64,000 bases of DNA from Chloroflexota bacterium (lineage in GTDB: Bacteria; Chloroflexota; Dehalococcoidia; Dehalococcoidales; UBA2162). A program made the translations under genes and the position numbers. The notes under the pieces were generated by a model that ran no database searches, had not been told where the DNA came from, and was given only the letters and a program-made list of their open reading frames with translations. Below, piece after piece: positions 54,730 through 62,753 of the stretch. Each line of letters starts with the position of its first letter. Position 1 is the first letter of the stretch. The DNA is taken from assembly GCA_016190825.1 (NCBI GenBank), contig JACPPV010000009.1:129328-193327 (forward strand). Reading direction: 5' to 3'.

Positions 54730-55434
54730 ATGGAAAAACCTGACATCAACTGCATTATCACCCTGCTTAGCCGCGAATACGGCGAGCCATCCTGGCAGCC
54801 GGACCGCGAACCGTTGGGAACCCTGGTGCAGACCATTCTTTCCCAGCACACCTCAGATAAGAACTCGCATCCGGCATACCGGGCGCTGGTTTCCGCTTTT
54901 CCAGATTGGTACGCAGTAGCTGATGCCAGCCCCTGGGAAATTGCCGCTCCCATTCGCGGCGGAGGCCTGGCGGAAATAAAGGCAAAACGCATCAAGCAGG
55001 CGCTAAACGAGATACGTGCCAGTCGGTCCGGCTGCATCGAGCTCGACTTCCTGAACGAGCTGTCGGTCGCCGAGGCGAGAGAATGGTTGAAGCAGCTATC
55101 CGGCGTGGGCACGAAGACGGCCAGTTGTGTGCTCCTTTTCTCGCTGGGAAAACCCGCCCTCCCGGTCGATACGCATATCTACCGCGTATCGAAGAGGCTC
55201 GGGTTAATCAGTGAGAGGACCTCGGTGGAACAAGCTCACCAGGCGCTTGAAAACATGGTCCCTCCCGAAGAGGTCTATCGTTTTCACGTGCTGTTGATTG
55301 AGCACGGGCGGAAGGTGTGCAAAGCTGTGCGACCCCGCTGCGGGATATGTGTGCTCCAGAAACTGTGCCCGGCTTACGGGGAATACGGGAATAACCAAGA
55401 GACAATAGCCAAGATACAAGAAACATCCAGGTGA
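54730..55434 (+). CDS. nth: endonuclease III family DNA glycosylase
   Basis: The 234-residue protein has the helix-hairpin-helix LSGVGTKTASCVLLF with the catalytic Lys and the Asp in PVDTHIYR, and the Fe-S loop C-x6-C-x2-C-x5-C. It removes oxidised pyrimidines and cuts at abasic sites. The final 15 residues (GNNQETIAKIQETSR) lie outside the fold and are encoded by a purine-rich interspersed repeat. Start at 54730 is ATG; weak ribosome binding site. Confidence 0.93.
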   Translation: MEKPDINCIITLLSREYGEPSWQPDREPLGTLVQTILSQHTSDKNSHPAYRALVSAFPDWYAVADASPWEIAAPIRGGGLAEIKAKRIKQALNEIRASRSGCIELDFLNELSVAEAREWLKQLSGVGTKTASCVLLFSLGKPALPVDTHIYRVSKRLGLISERTSVEQAHQALENMVPPEEVYRFHVLLIEHGRKVCKAVRPRCGICVLQKLCPAYGEYGNNQETIAKIQETSR

Positions 55435-55452
55435 TGACCAAATTCTGGTATC
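55388..55452 (+). repeat. purine-rich interspersed repeat, copy 2 (nth tail)
   Basis: It contains AATAACCAAGAGACAATAGCC and AAATTCTGGTAT. The first half codes the nth tail. AAATTCTGGTAT recurs inverted at 57800-57811, and the AAGAGxCAA part matches 27112-27175. Confidence 0.5.
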
Positions 55453-55499
55453 CAAGCACGGTCGGCCAGAATGGTGGGCTGCCCAGTCGCGTGGTGAAG

Positions 55500-55520
55500 C
55501 CCTCCTTATGATAAGGAGGG
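55500..55520. terminator. hairpin between nth and the cytochrome c gene
   Basis: CCCTCCTTA-TGA-TAAGGAGGG forms a 9-bp perfect hairpin directly after the cytochrome c stop codon. The T-tract on the plus side is poor (TTACTTCTT), so it may act in either direction. Confidence 0.5.
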
Positions 55521-55931
55521 TTACTTCTTCAGAGGGTATTGCTCCAATTGGTCCGGGTCAAATGGGCTTTCGGCGTCAGCAAAGCCGTTTTGAACAAGCA
55601 AGTAGCTGAGAACCTGCAGATATTCATCACGCTTAAGGGTGCCGGGCGCTTCCAGCGGCATGGCGATACTGATATAGTCGAACAGCCGCTGCGCACTCAA
55701 AAACTTCTCCAGAGTAGCGTTTTCGCCGATCAAGGCCGGACCAAAAGCCCCCAGGCCCTGCTTACCGTGGCAGGTAGAACAAATCTCTAAAAAAATCCTC
55801 CTGCCAGCCTCAGCGGATTGTCCGATAGTCTGTTTCGGGGCTGACGGCGCACAACCACCAGCTAACAGCGCCGCCACGAGAAAACCCGTCGCCACAAGCC
55901 GGGCGTGATTAGTAGCCAAATCTTTTTTCAT
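55521..55931 (-). CDS. cytochrome c lipoprotein
   Basis: The 136-residue protein has a signal with lipobox LAGGC (Cys27), a haem site CSTCH (51-55), and a Met ligand in AMPLEAPG. It is a class I monohaem cytochrome, anchored outside the cytoplasm. Its ATG overlaps the stop of the molybdoenzyme gene by 4 bp, so it is probably the electron acceptor of that enzyme. Such pairs are known for sulfite dehydrogenases. Confidence 0.92.
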   Translation of the reverse strand: MKKDLATNHARLVATGFLVAALLAGGCAPSAPKQTIGQSAEAGRRIFLEICSTCHGKQGLGAFGPALIGENATLEKFLSAQRLFDYISIAMPLEAPGTLKRDEYLQVLSYLLVQNGFADAESPFDPDQLEQYPLKK

Positions 55932-57181
55932 TCAGACACGTTAACCGGGTGAGGAACAGTAGCGCCGAAGAGATAGCCAAGCTGGTTCCACTTCTGTGCG
56001 GAAACGTCATACTGCGAGTTGCCCTCATCATCGATAGCGCGCGGGATAATAGTCATAGGACCGGGCCCAGCATTGAAGGAAAACTCCCACCGCGAGCCAG
56101 CCCGCTCAACGTTCGGCCCGACCAGTACGGCATCCTGGAAGCTGCCACCTCCGTCAATACTCACTTCAACACGAGCAATCTTACCAAAAGCCGACCAGGC
56201 GTAGCCGGTGATTTTCTGCGGACCAGCTTTCAAAGCTGCCGGCCATGGCAGCGCGCAGGCGCTCTTGACCGTCTGGGTGGTCACAGGCGGCCCTTTCGCC
56301 GGTCCTTCCGGCGCGTAGTCCGGACCGATGAGCACGTAATTGGTGGTATTCTTTTCCACGTATATTCGCTCTTCGGAAACGGTGATCTTTCCCACCCATT
56401 TGATGCTGTTGATCCCCACCCATCCCGGCACGATAACGCGCACCGGGAAGCCATGGTCCGGCGGGAGGATCTCTCCATTCATCATATAGGCGACAATGGT
56501 ATCTTCCTCCATTGCCCTCGCCACCGGCATCGGACGTTCCACGGCGGTGCTGTCCAGCCCCGTTGGCATCACGTCTACCGCCGTCTGCTTGATTCCAGCC
56601 CTCTTTAACAGCTCACGCAATGGAACACCGGTCCACCCGGCGACGCCATAAGCACCCAGCTTCCATTGCCCGCCTTCCGCCGGCCGGTCCAGCAACGTGG
56701 CAAAAAAGGAGCGCCCGTTCCCGGCGCACTCAATGAAGCGGGTCACCGTTCTGGACGGCATTTTGAGAAGGTCATCATAGGTAAGCTCCAGCGGACGCTG
56801 CACACCATCCCCCTCTATCCGCAGCCGCCATGTCTTAGCATCAATCAACGGAGCGGAGGTATGGCTGCGAACAAAAAAGTAAGAGTTCGGAATGATATAT
56901 GTCTGGTCTGCCATGACCTCGAAACGCATTTCGGCATTAGTACCGAGGGGAATGAAGTAGTTTTCCGGGACTGGTTTGTGAATCGGTCTGGATGAAGGCG
57001 CCGGGGCGGGCGCCGGCCCGGCGGAAGGCTCAGGCACTACCCTGGCACATGCCGCCAGGACAGCCGCTGCCCCGCCGCTTGCCAGCAGCGCCAGAAACAC
57101 ACGGCGGGACATTCCCGACGCTCTCGCCCGGTCCCATAGTCTGTCTGCCTGGCGGTCACGCAACGGTTGCTTCCAGCTCAT
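55928..57181 (-). CDS. Tat-exported sulfite oxidase-like molybdopterin oxidoreductase
   Basis: The 417-residue protein has a Tat motif SRRVFL (25-30) and a following LAAC (Cys45), so it may be a Tat-exported lipoprotein. A Pro/Ala linker follows. The molybdopterin domain contains FIECAGNGRSFF, with Cys152 as the metal ligand, and a C-terminal Mo-co dimerisation domain. It oxidises a small substrate such as sulfite and passes electrons to the cytochrome. The substrate is not known. AAGGAG precedes the ATG. Confidence 0.9.
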   Translation of the reverse strand: MSWKQPLRDRQADRLWDRARASGMSRRVFLALLASGGAAAVLAACARVVPEPSAGPAPAPAPSSRPIHKPVPENYFIPLGTNAEMRFEVMADQTYIIPNSYFFVRSHTSAPLIDAKTWRLRIEGDGVQRPLELTYDDLLKMPSRTVTRFIECAGNGRSFFATLLDRPAEGGQWKLGAYGVAGWTGVPLRELLKRAGIKQTAVDVMPTGLDSTAVERPMPVARAMEEDTIVAYMMNGEILPPDHGFPVRVIVPGWVGINSIKWVGKITVSEERIYVEKNTTNYVLIGPDYAPEGPAKGPPVTTQTVKSACALPWPAALKAGPQKITGYAWSAFGKIARVEVSIDGGGSFQDAVLVGPNVERAGSRWEFSFNAGPGPMTIIPRAIDDEGNSQYDVSAQKWNQLGYLFGATVPHPVNVSE

Positions 57182-57283
57182 GTGATGACTCCTTCTGCGA
57201 GTGATTATTTAATTTTACATCATCCGTGCCGATAAGATAAGATTACACACAAAAGAAAACGGCGCGGAGGTCGTCTGGAATAC

Positions 57284-57682
57284 ATGGACACGAAAACGAT
57301 ACGGCAGAGGGTGACTTTCAAAGCCACTCCCCATGAAATCTACGAAATACTGATGGATTCCAGGAAGCACTCCAAACTGACCGGAAGCAAAGCCACCGTC
57401 AGCCGCAAGGTAGGCGGCAGCTTCTCAGTCTTTGATGGCGGGCTATCCGGCGTCAATCTTGAACTCGTGCCCGACCGAAAGATTGTCCAGTCTTGGCGGC
57501 TCGGCGAGTGGCCGGGAGGCTATTTTTCCAGGGCTACCTTTTCTTTGAAGGAAACCAGCGGCGGCAGCCGGCTGAATCTCAGGCAGATGGGAGTGCCGGT
57601 TGAGAGCTACGAAGACGTGCGCCAGGGCTGGCACGAATACTACTGGAAGCCCATGAAGAAGATGCTTCAGAAGAAAGGCTGA
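57284..57682 (+). CDS. SRPBCC/AHSA1 domain protein
   Basis: The 132-residue protein has the START-like Aha1 C-terminal fold: KATPHEIYEILMDSRKH at the N-terminus, GGSFSVFDGGL, WRLGEWPGGYFSRATF, and WHEYYWKPMKKML at the end. Members bind hydrophobic ligands; no substrate is evident. The gene starts with ATG and is divergent from the molybdoenzyme. Confidence 0.9.
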   Translation: MDTKTIRQRVTFKATPHEIYEILMDSRKHSKLTGSKATVSRKVGGSFSVFDGGLSGVNLELVPDRKIVQSWRLGEWPGGYFSRATFSLKETSGGSRLNLRQMGVPVESYEDVRQGWHEYYWKPMKKMLQKKG

Positions 57683-57796
57683 AAACCCCTGGCTCTGAAA
57701 AACGAAACACGGAATTCGAAACGGGGAAAGTGATCAAATCCCAATTTCCAAATATCGCCCCGCTTCATTTCTGGGCGTAACGAATCCAATTTGGTT

Positions 57797-57858
57797 ATAC
57801 CAGAATTTGTTTGGCGTTTGTATCCTGGTTATTGGTTATTGGCCTCGGATTTCGAGAT
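57797..57858 (-). repeat. purine-rich interspersed repeat, copy 3 (inverted)
   Basis: On the minus strand it reads CCAATAACCAATAACCAGG and ends in AAATTCTGGTATAACC, related to the nth tail repeat. The gap 57683-57880 holds this and a TTCGGATTTCG-like fragment also seen near 11770. Confidence 0.5.
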
Positions 57859-57880
57859 TCGGACTTCGAATTTGTGGAGT

Positions 57881-58456
57881 CTAAACCCTCACCGACGTGG
57901 CCGCCAATACCAGCCGCTCAAACTCTCTCAGGGCTTGAATCTGGGACATCCTCAAATGAATATCCCGCTTCTCACGCATGCGCCGAATTGCTTCGTTCGT
58001 CCGGTCCCCCTCCAGGATAAAGTATGCAGCGGCAAGGGTTGGGGAGCGCCCGTGGCCTCGCTTACAGTGGACGTATACTTTGATTCCGTTGTCAACAAAC
58101 TCTTTCAGGGTCACAGCACCAATAAGAAGCTGTTGAGCTGTCGGTGCGGTGTGGTCAGTTACCGGCATCCAGAAAAAGTAGCTGACTCCAAAAGGCGCAT
58201 CCAGCCTATTTTCTTCCAGTGAAATATCAGCCGTTATGCCGCGGGCAAGCAAAGATTCATCAAAATGCTTCTGGCAGCACTGGTTCGTGCCAATATAGAC
58301 ATATTCCGTTATCCGGCTATACTCGAAAGGCACATGCTGGGGATGGGGGATATAGCGTCGTCTGGCTGCCATTTGGACCTCCCACATACTAATGATTGCA
58401 TGGCTCTGGTCTTCCGTGAAATCCGTAAAGCTACCTATTTTGCGGGTTACGCCCAT
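57881..58456 (-). CDS. dual-specificity protein phosphatase-like
   Basis: The 191-residue protein has the Cys-based phosphatase P-loop HCKRGHGRS with the catalytic Cys and Arg, and an Asp in PVTDHTAP as general acid. N-terminal segment is Pro/His-rich and includes SRITEYVYIGTN. Such enzymes remove phosphate from proteins or from RNA/lipids. ATG at 58456 is favoured; a TTG start 11 codons upstream would overlap the exchanger gene. Confidence 0.86.
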   Translation of the reverse strand: MGVTRKIGSFTDFTEDQSHAIISMWEVQMAARRRYIPHPQHVPFEYSRITEYVYIGTNQCCQKHFDESLLARGITADISLEENRLDAPFGVSYFFWMPVTDHTAPTAQQLLIGAVTLKEFVDNGIKVYVHCKRGHGRSPTLAAAYFILEGDRTNEAIRRMREKRDIHLRMSQIQALREFERLVLAATSVRV

Positions 58457-58469
58457 AATATTGGGCTCG

Positions 58470-59441
58470 TCACCGGTATATCCAGGCAATGAACGCGAAA
58501 TAACCCAGTAGCAGCAGGCCGCCCTCCCATCGCAGGATGTGTCCCGCTTTCCTCAATACGAGAGGCACCAGCGCCAGTGTAAACCCAACCATCACGGGGA
58601 TCTCAACAAACAACCATCCTGGCTCTATTTCCAGCGGGTTGAGCAGCGCCCCGATGCCGAGTATCGCCAGCACATTGAAAACGCAGCTACCAACAATGTT
58701 GCCGACAACGATATCATACTCACGGCGAAACGTACCGACGATTGTGGTGGCCAATTCCGGAAGCGTGGTGCCGAACGCCACCAGTGAAAGACCGATTACG
58801 CCCTGGGACACGCCGAAAGCCGCCGCCATCTCAACTGCAGCGTTAATCATCAACCGCGCTCCGCCGACGAGTATAAGAATACCGCCGGCTACCTGGACCA
58901 CGTCCCAGGTAATGGCCAGAACCTTGCCGCGTGTTGGAGTCAACGCCGCCTCCGGGAAGGTGCCCTGAAGCTCCACTACACCGTCGGCGCGGCGGCGCAG
59001 CCACCACCACAGATAGACCCCGAAAATCCCCAGGAATATGGCGCCATCAATGCGCCCGAGCTCTTTGTCGATTACCAGTAAGTAGAATAATATGGAAACG
59101 CCAATCAGGAAGAACACTTCCCGCTTCACTCCCGAGATCATAAGGGGGGAAGAACGCAAAACCGTGCCCACCCCCAGGACCAGGCCCAGGTTGGCAATGT
59201 TGGCGCCGGCAATGTTCCCCACCGCCAGCAGGTCCCTTCCTGTTACTGAAGCCATGACAACGTTAGCCATCTCAGGCGCCGATGTGCCGAAAGCAACGAT
59301 AGTAAGCCCAATCGCCAGCCGCGAAACACCTAAAGTCTCAGCCAGGCGGGAGGCACCGCGTATGAACCCCTGGGCGCCAAAGTAGAGGACCACGGCCCCC
59401 AAAGCGAAAAGCAGCAGCTGTAATCCAATTCCGGGAATCAT
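58470..59441 (-). CDS. calcium/sodium antiporter (CaCA family)
   Basis: The 323-residue protein has about ten membrane helices in two homologous halves. The two alpha repeats have GTSAPEMANVVMASVTG and GTTLPELATTIVG, with the acidic residues that bind cations. It exchanges Ca2+ for Na+ or H+ across the membrane. The ATG at 59441 follows CAGGGGGCACTC; an in-frame start 34 codons upstream would add a non-helical stretch and is rejected. Confidence 0.92.
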   Translation of the reverse strand: MIPGIGLQLLLFALGAVVLYFGAQGFIRGASRLAETLGVSRLAIGLTIVAFGTSAPEMANVVMASVTGRDLLAVGNIAGANIANLGLVLGVGTVLRSSPLMISGVKREVFFLIGVSILFYLLVIDKELGRIDGAIFLGIFGVYLWWWLRRRADGVVELQGTFPEAALTPTRGKVLAITWDVVQVAGGILILVGGARLMINAAVEMAAAFGVSQGVIGLSLVAFGTTLPELATTIVGTFRREYDIVVGNIVGSCVFNVLAILGIGALLNPLEIEPGWLFVEIPVMVGFTLALVPLVLRKAGHILRWEGGLLLLGYFAFIAWIYR

Positions 59442-59557
59442 GAGTGCCCCCTGAGGAAAGATGATAAAGGATACGTGCCAGCCCGTCAATCCAGCGAGGC
59501 GTAAAAACAGTGTCTTGTGAAAGGCATTTTGTCTCGAATTCAAGCATTCATTATTGT

Positions 59558-59666
59558 CATTCTCCGCCCCGTATCGCGGTACGGGGTAACTGCGACGGAG
59601 AATCTACGTCACACAAGGAGTACCCCCCCGCATCAAGTACGGGACAAGCTTCGCAGGGGTGACAGT
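59558..59666 (+). repeat. bipartite hairpin repeat, copy 3, overlapping the radical SAM gene end
   Basis: It begins CATTCTCCGCCCCGTATCG and has CCCCGTATCGCGGTACGGGG, then CATCAAGTACGGGAC and CAGGGGTGACAGT. On the minus strand its last 34 bp code the final 11 residues and stop of the radical SAM protein. Confidence 0.75.
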
Positions 59667-60856
59667 TCCAGGGAAGGCTCCAAAACCTCAGCCAGAGATG
59701 GTTCTGGTCCAGTCATCTCATCATCGAGGAGCGGCAGAAAGGATGCCTGTTTCTCATCGGAGAGCATCCCCTGGAACCGAAGGAAGAGAAGGGCTCGTCC
59801 GGTTACGACCTTCATCTTCTTCAGTTGTTCCGCTGAAGATATGCTGTGATGTTGACGCGATTCGATTATTCTCTTTGCCGATACAGGGCCAGTGCCGGGC
59901 ACACGCAACAGCTCTTCATAGCCCGCTTTGTTAATGTCAACCGGAAAAAGCCACGGTCGCTTTTGAGCAATGACCAGTTTGGGATCACGCCTGAAGGGAA
60001 GATTACCCACCTCATTCAGCGCAAGGTCGATCTCTGACGGCGCAAATCCGTAGACCCTCAACAACCAATCAGCCTGGTAGAGCCGATGCTCCCGGATTGG
60101 CGGGGCCGGACGGACTTGCTCCAACCTTGAATTGGAGATCGGATGGAAGGTGCTGAAATATGCCCGCCGTAATCCGATCTCGCGATAAAGGGCGCCTGTC
60201 GTATGCAAAATATCGCGGTCGGTTTCGCCGGCAGCGCCGACAACGAACTGGGTTGTTTGCCCTGAAGGCGTCCAGAACTCGTTCTTCGCCATAACCTGTT
60301 TGACCCAGCGCATCCTTTCCACAATACCATTGTGAAGGTCCTTCTTGCGGCTCAGTCTGGCAAGATGATGGACAGTGGGCGCTTCGATGTTTATGGAAAC
60401 GCGGCTTGCCAGACGGCAAGCCGTCTCAACCAGGTCAAAGGCGGCGCCGGGCAGGATTTTCAGATGCACGTACCCCTTGAAGGCATAGCGGTGGCGCAGG
60501 ATGTCGACCACCTTGAGCATGGACTCCATTGTCTGCGAAGCATCACTGCCAATACCGGAGCTGAGGAACAACCCCTTGACAAGCCCTTTCCGGTGGAATT
60601 CCGCAAATAGTTTCGCTAACTCTTCCGGTTGAAAAGCACACCGGGGAATATCCCGTCCGACCTGGTTGACGCAATAAGCACAATCGTTAACGCAGGCATT
60701 AGTCAGCAGTACCTTGAAAAGGCAGACCGAACCGCCGCCGGGCAGTGCGGCCTCATGAATAAAGCGGAGCGCCGGGTTGTTAACAACCGCCCTGCCGCCG
60801 CAGACATCATAGTGCGCCGCAGCTACGAGGGCATCAAGCTTGTGGTCAACTTCCAT
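59633..60856 (-). CDS. putative DNA modification/repair radical SAM protein
   Basis: The 407-residue protein has the radical SAM motif Cys55-x3-Cys59-x2-Cys62, a YLSSGIGSDASQTMESM region and helix-hairpin-helix DINKAGYEELLRVPGTGPVSAKRI near 308-331, which suggests DNA binding. It resembles the TIGR03916 family, which is usually paired with TIGR03915; no partner is in the window. The last 11 residues (LSPLRSLSRT and preceding Glu) come from an interspersed repeat. No ribosome binding site was judged. Confidence 0.88.
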   Translation of the reverse strand: MEVDHKLDALVAAAHYDVCGGRAVVNNPALRFIHEAALPGGGSVCLFKVLLTNACVNDCAYCVNQVGRDIPRCAFQPEELAKLFAEFHRKGLVKGLFLSSGIGSDASQTMESMLKVVDILRHRYAFKGYVHLKILPGAAFDLVETACRLASRVSINIEAPTVHHLARLSRKKDLHNGIVERMRWVKQVMAKNEFWTPSGQTTQFVVGAAGETDRDILHTTGALYREIGLRRAYFSTFHPISNSRLEQVRPAPPIREHRLYQADWLLRVYGFAPSEIDLALNEVGNLPFRRDPKLVIAQKRPWLFPVDINKAGYEELLRVPGTGPVSAKRIIESRQHHSISSAEQLKKMKVVTGRALLFLRFQGMLSDEKQASFLPLLDDEMTGPEPSLAEVLEPSLELSPLRSLSRT

Positions 60857-60990
60857 CTTTGCGTCTCGAACGAGATAAGAACAAACGTACTATATCAACC
60901 GGGCCAGAACGTGTCAAGGACCTCACGCGCACCGCACTTGACATTTAGCCTTCGAGACTGGTAGAATGCCTTGTTTGGGAGGTAACGACC

Positions 60991-61326
60991 ATTTACGCTA
61001 TTATCGAAACCGGCGGTAAGCAATACAGAGTCTCCCCGGGGCAAACGGTCCAGGTTGACCGTCTGAAGGTTGAGGACGGTGATACCGTTGAGCTTGATCG
61101 GGTTCTTCTCATTTCCGATGGCGACCGTGTTGTAGTTGGTGCTCCGGCGGTCAACGGGGCGAAGGTACGTGCTACCTGCCAGGGCCGGGAGAGGGGTGAG
61201 AAGATACTTGTCTTCAAATACAAATCAAAGGTGCGCTACCGGCGAAAGAACGGTCATCGAGCGGAGTATACCAGGTTGATGATTGATGAGATAGTTGAAC
61301 CGGAGGTAGTGGAAGTTGGCACATAA
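60991..61326 (+). CDS. rplU: 50S ribosomal protein L21 with likely ATT start
   Basis: The 111-residue frame begins at ATT (60991), 8 nt after GGGAGG, and reads [13 protein letters not shown], exactly the usual L21 start [12 protein letters not shown]. It continues through [11 protein letters not shown] and [15 protein letters not shown]. No ATG, GTG or TTG exists between the upstream stop (TAG, at about 60948) and this point. L21 binds 23S rRNA. The end overlaps rpmA by 11 bp. Confidence 0.9.
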   Translation: MYAIIETGGKQYRVSPGQTVQVDRLKVEDGDTVELDRVLLISDGDRVVVGAPAVNGAKVRATCQGRERGEKILVFKYKSKVRYRRKNGHRAEYTRLMIDEIVEPEVVEVGT

Positions 61327-61570
61327 GAAAGGAGCCGGGCGTTCCCGCAACGGGCGGGATAGCCAGGCAAAGCGGCTGGGCCCGAAGGTTTATGCCGGTG
61401 AGACCGTTCATGCCGGGGCGATTCTAGTCCGCCAACGTGGCACGCAAATTCGCCCGGGCAATAATGTGGGCACAGGGAAGGACTATACCCTTTTTGCCCT
61501 GGTTGAGGGCGTTGTGAAGTACGAACCGGCGGCAAAAAACAAGCGGAAAGTAAGTGTCTACGCGAGTTAG
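61316..61570 (+). CDS. rpmA: 50S ribosomal protein L27
   Basis: The 84-residue protein has [21 protein letters not shown], the N-terminus that reaches the peptidyl-transferase centre, and [14 protein letters not shown]. It starts with TTG at 61316, inside the end of rplU. No N-terminal extension for protease cleavage is present, as in Gram-negatives. Confidence 0.94.
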   Translation: MAHKKGAGRSRNGRDSQAKRLGPKVYAGETVHAGAILVRQRGTQIRPGNNVGTGKDYTLFALVEGVVKYEPAAKNKRKVSVYAS

Positions 61571-61574
61571 AAAA

Positions 61575-61781
61575 ATGAAAGAAAAGATTCATCCCCAGTA
61601 TTTCACTGATGCCCGGGTAGTTTGCGCCTGCGGAAATACCTTTACCGCGGGCTCCACCAAGAAGCTGCTCAAGGTGGAGATGTGCAGCAAATGCCATCCC
61701 TTTTTTACCGGTGAACGCAAGATGCTGGATACAGCCGGGCGCGTGGAAAGGTTCAGGCAGCGCTACCAGAAAAAGGCATAG
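61575..61781 (+). CDS. rpmE: 50S ribosomal protein L31
   Basis: The 68-residue protein has [20 protein letters not shown] and [10 protein letters not shown], the zinc-binding C+ form, with Cys in CAC and CSKC. ATG at 61575, 4 bp after the rpmA stop; GTG at 61554 would add seven residues absent from the family. It ends the ribosomal operon. Confidence 0.93.
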   Translation: MKEKIHPQYFTDARVVCACGNTFTAGSTKKLLKVEMCSKCHPFFTGERKMLDTAGRVERFRQRYQKKA

Positions 61782-61819
61782 CTCTTATTGCCCGAAAGGC
61801 GGGATAGTGAAAACGGAGC

Positions 61820-61855
61820 GGAGTCCCGGTTTTTCGGGACTCCACTTATTTTTCA
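61820..61855 (+). terminator. intrinsic terminator after rpmE
   Basis: GGAGTCCCG (61820-61828) pairs with CGGGACTCC (61835-61843) and is followed by a T-rich ACTTATTTTT. It ends the rplU-rpmA-rpmE transcript just before the DUF1385 gene. Confidence 0.85.
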
Positions 61856-61865
61856 GGCAGTATAA

Positions 61866-62753
61866 ATGGCGGGGACATTCTATTACGGCGGGCAGGCAGT
61901 AGTTGAGGGTGTGATGATGCGCGGGCGGAAAACAATGGTCACCGCCGTGCGCCGTCCGGACGGCAGTCTGGCGGTAGATAGCCAGCCACTGCCCGGGCTC
62001 TATCATGGCTGGCTGAGACGAACGCCGCTAGCCCGTGGCATTGTCGTCCTGATTGAAGCCATGTCCCTGGGTATCAAGTCTTTGGTCTACTCTGCCAATG
62101 TCTCCCTCGAAGAAGAGGGGGAAAAGGTTTCCGGCGGTATGGCAATGCTAATGGTAACCGTATCGCTGGCTATAGCGGTGGGACTCTTTTTCATAGCGCC
62201 CCTCTTTTTGACCAGGCTGTTCCATTTCGAGTCGTCACTGGTTTTTAATCTGGTGGATGGTTTTTTCCGGGTGGCGATTTTCGTGGCCTACTTGAAGGCT
62301 ATGTCATTTTTGCCGGATATCAGGCGGGTTTTTGCCTATCACGGCGCTGAGCACAAAGCCATCAACGCCTACGAAGCGGGGGCGCCGCTGGAGGTAGGTT
62401 TTGTCAGGAAATACAGCACTGCCCATACCCGTTGCGGTACCAGTTTTCTTTTCGCGGTGCTGATAATTTCGGTCATTGTTTTCTCATTGTCCGGTTTGAG
62501 GTCGGCCTGGCTGATGGTGCTATCGCGAGTCGTCCTTATTCCGGCAATTGCCTCACTGGGATACGAGTCCATTTACTTTGGCGCCAGGCACAGTCAGAAC
62601 TGGCTGGTCAGGGCTGTCATGTCGCCCGGCCTGTGGCTGCAATCGTTGACCACCCGTGAGCCGGACGATGACCAGATTGAAACAGCCCTGGCGGCTTTGC
62701 AAAGCGTGATTGAGGCTGACGGGGCGGAAGAAGCAATCTCGGCGGTGCCGTGA
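61866..62753 (+). CDS. DUF1385 membrane protein
   Basis: The 295-residue protein has the DUF1385 pattern: YYGGQAVVEGVMMRG at the N-terminus, about four membrane helices, and AYHGAEHKAINAYEAG followed by CGTSFL. Function is unknown; the gene is often found with rpmE and prfA. ATG at 61866 lies just after the terminator, so it may have a weak read-through or own start. Confidence 0.88.
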   Translation: MAGTFYYGGQAVVEGVMMRGRKTMVTAVRRPDGSLAVDSQPLPGLYHGWLRRTPLARGIVVLIEAMSLGIKSLVYSANVSLEEEGEKVSGGMAMLMVTVSLAIAVGLFFIAPLFLTRLFHFESSLVFNLVDGFFRVAIFVAYLKAMSFLPDIRRVFAYHGAEHKAINAYEAGAPLEVGFVRKYSTAHTRCGTSFLFAVLIISVIVFSLSGLRSAWLMVLSRVVLIPAIASLGYESIYFGARHSQNWLVRAVMSPGLWLQSLTTREPDDDQIETALAALQSVIEADGAEEAISAVP

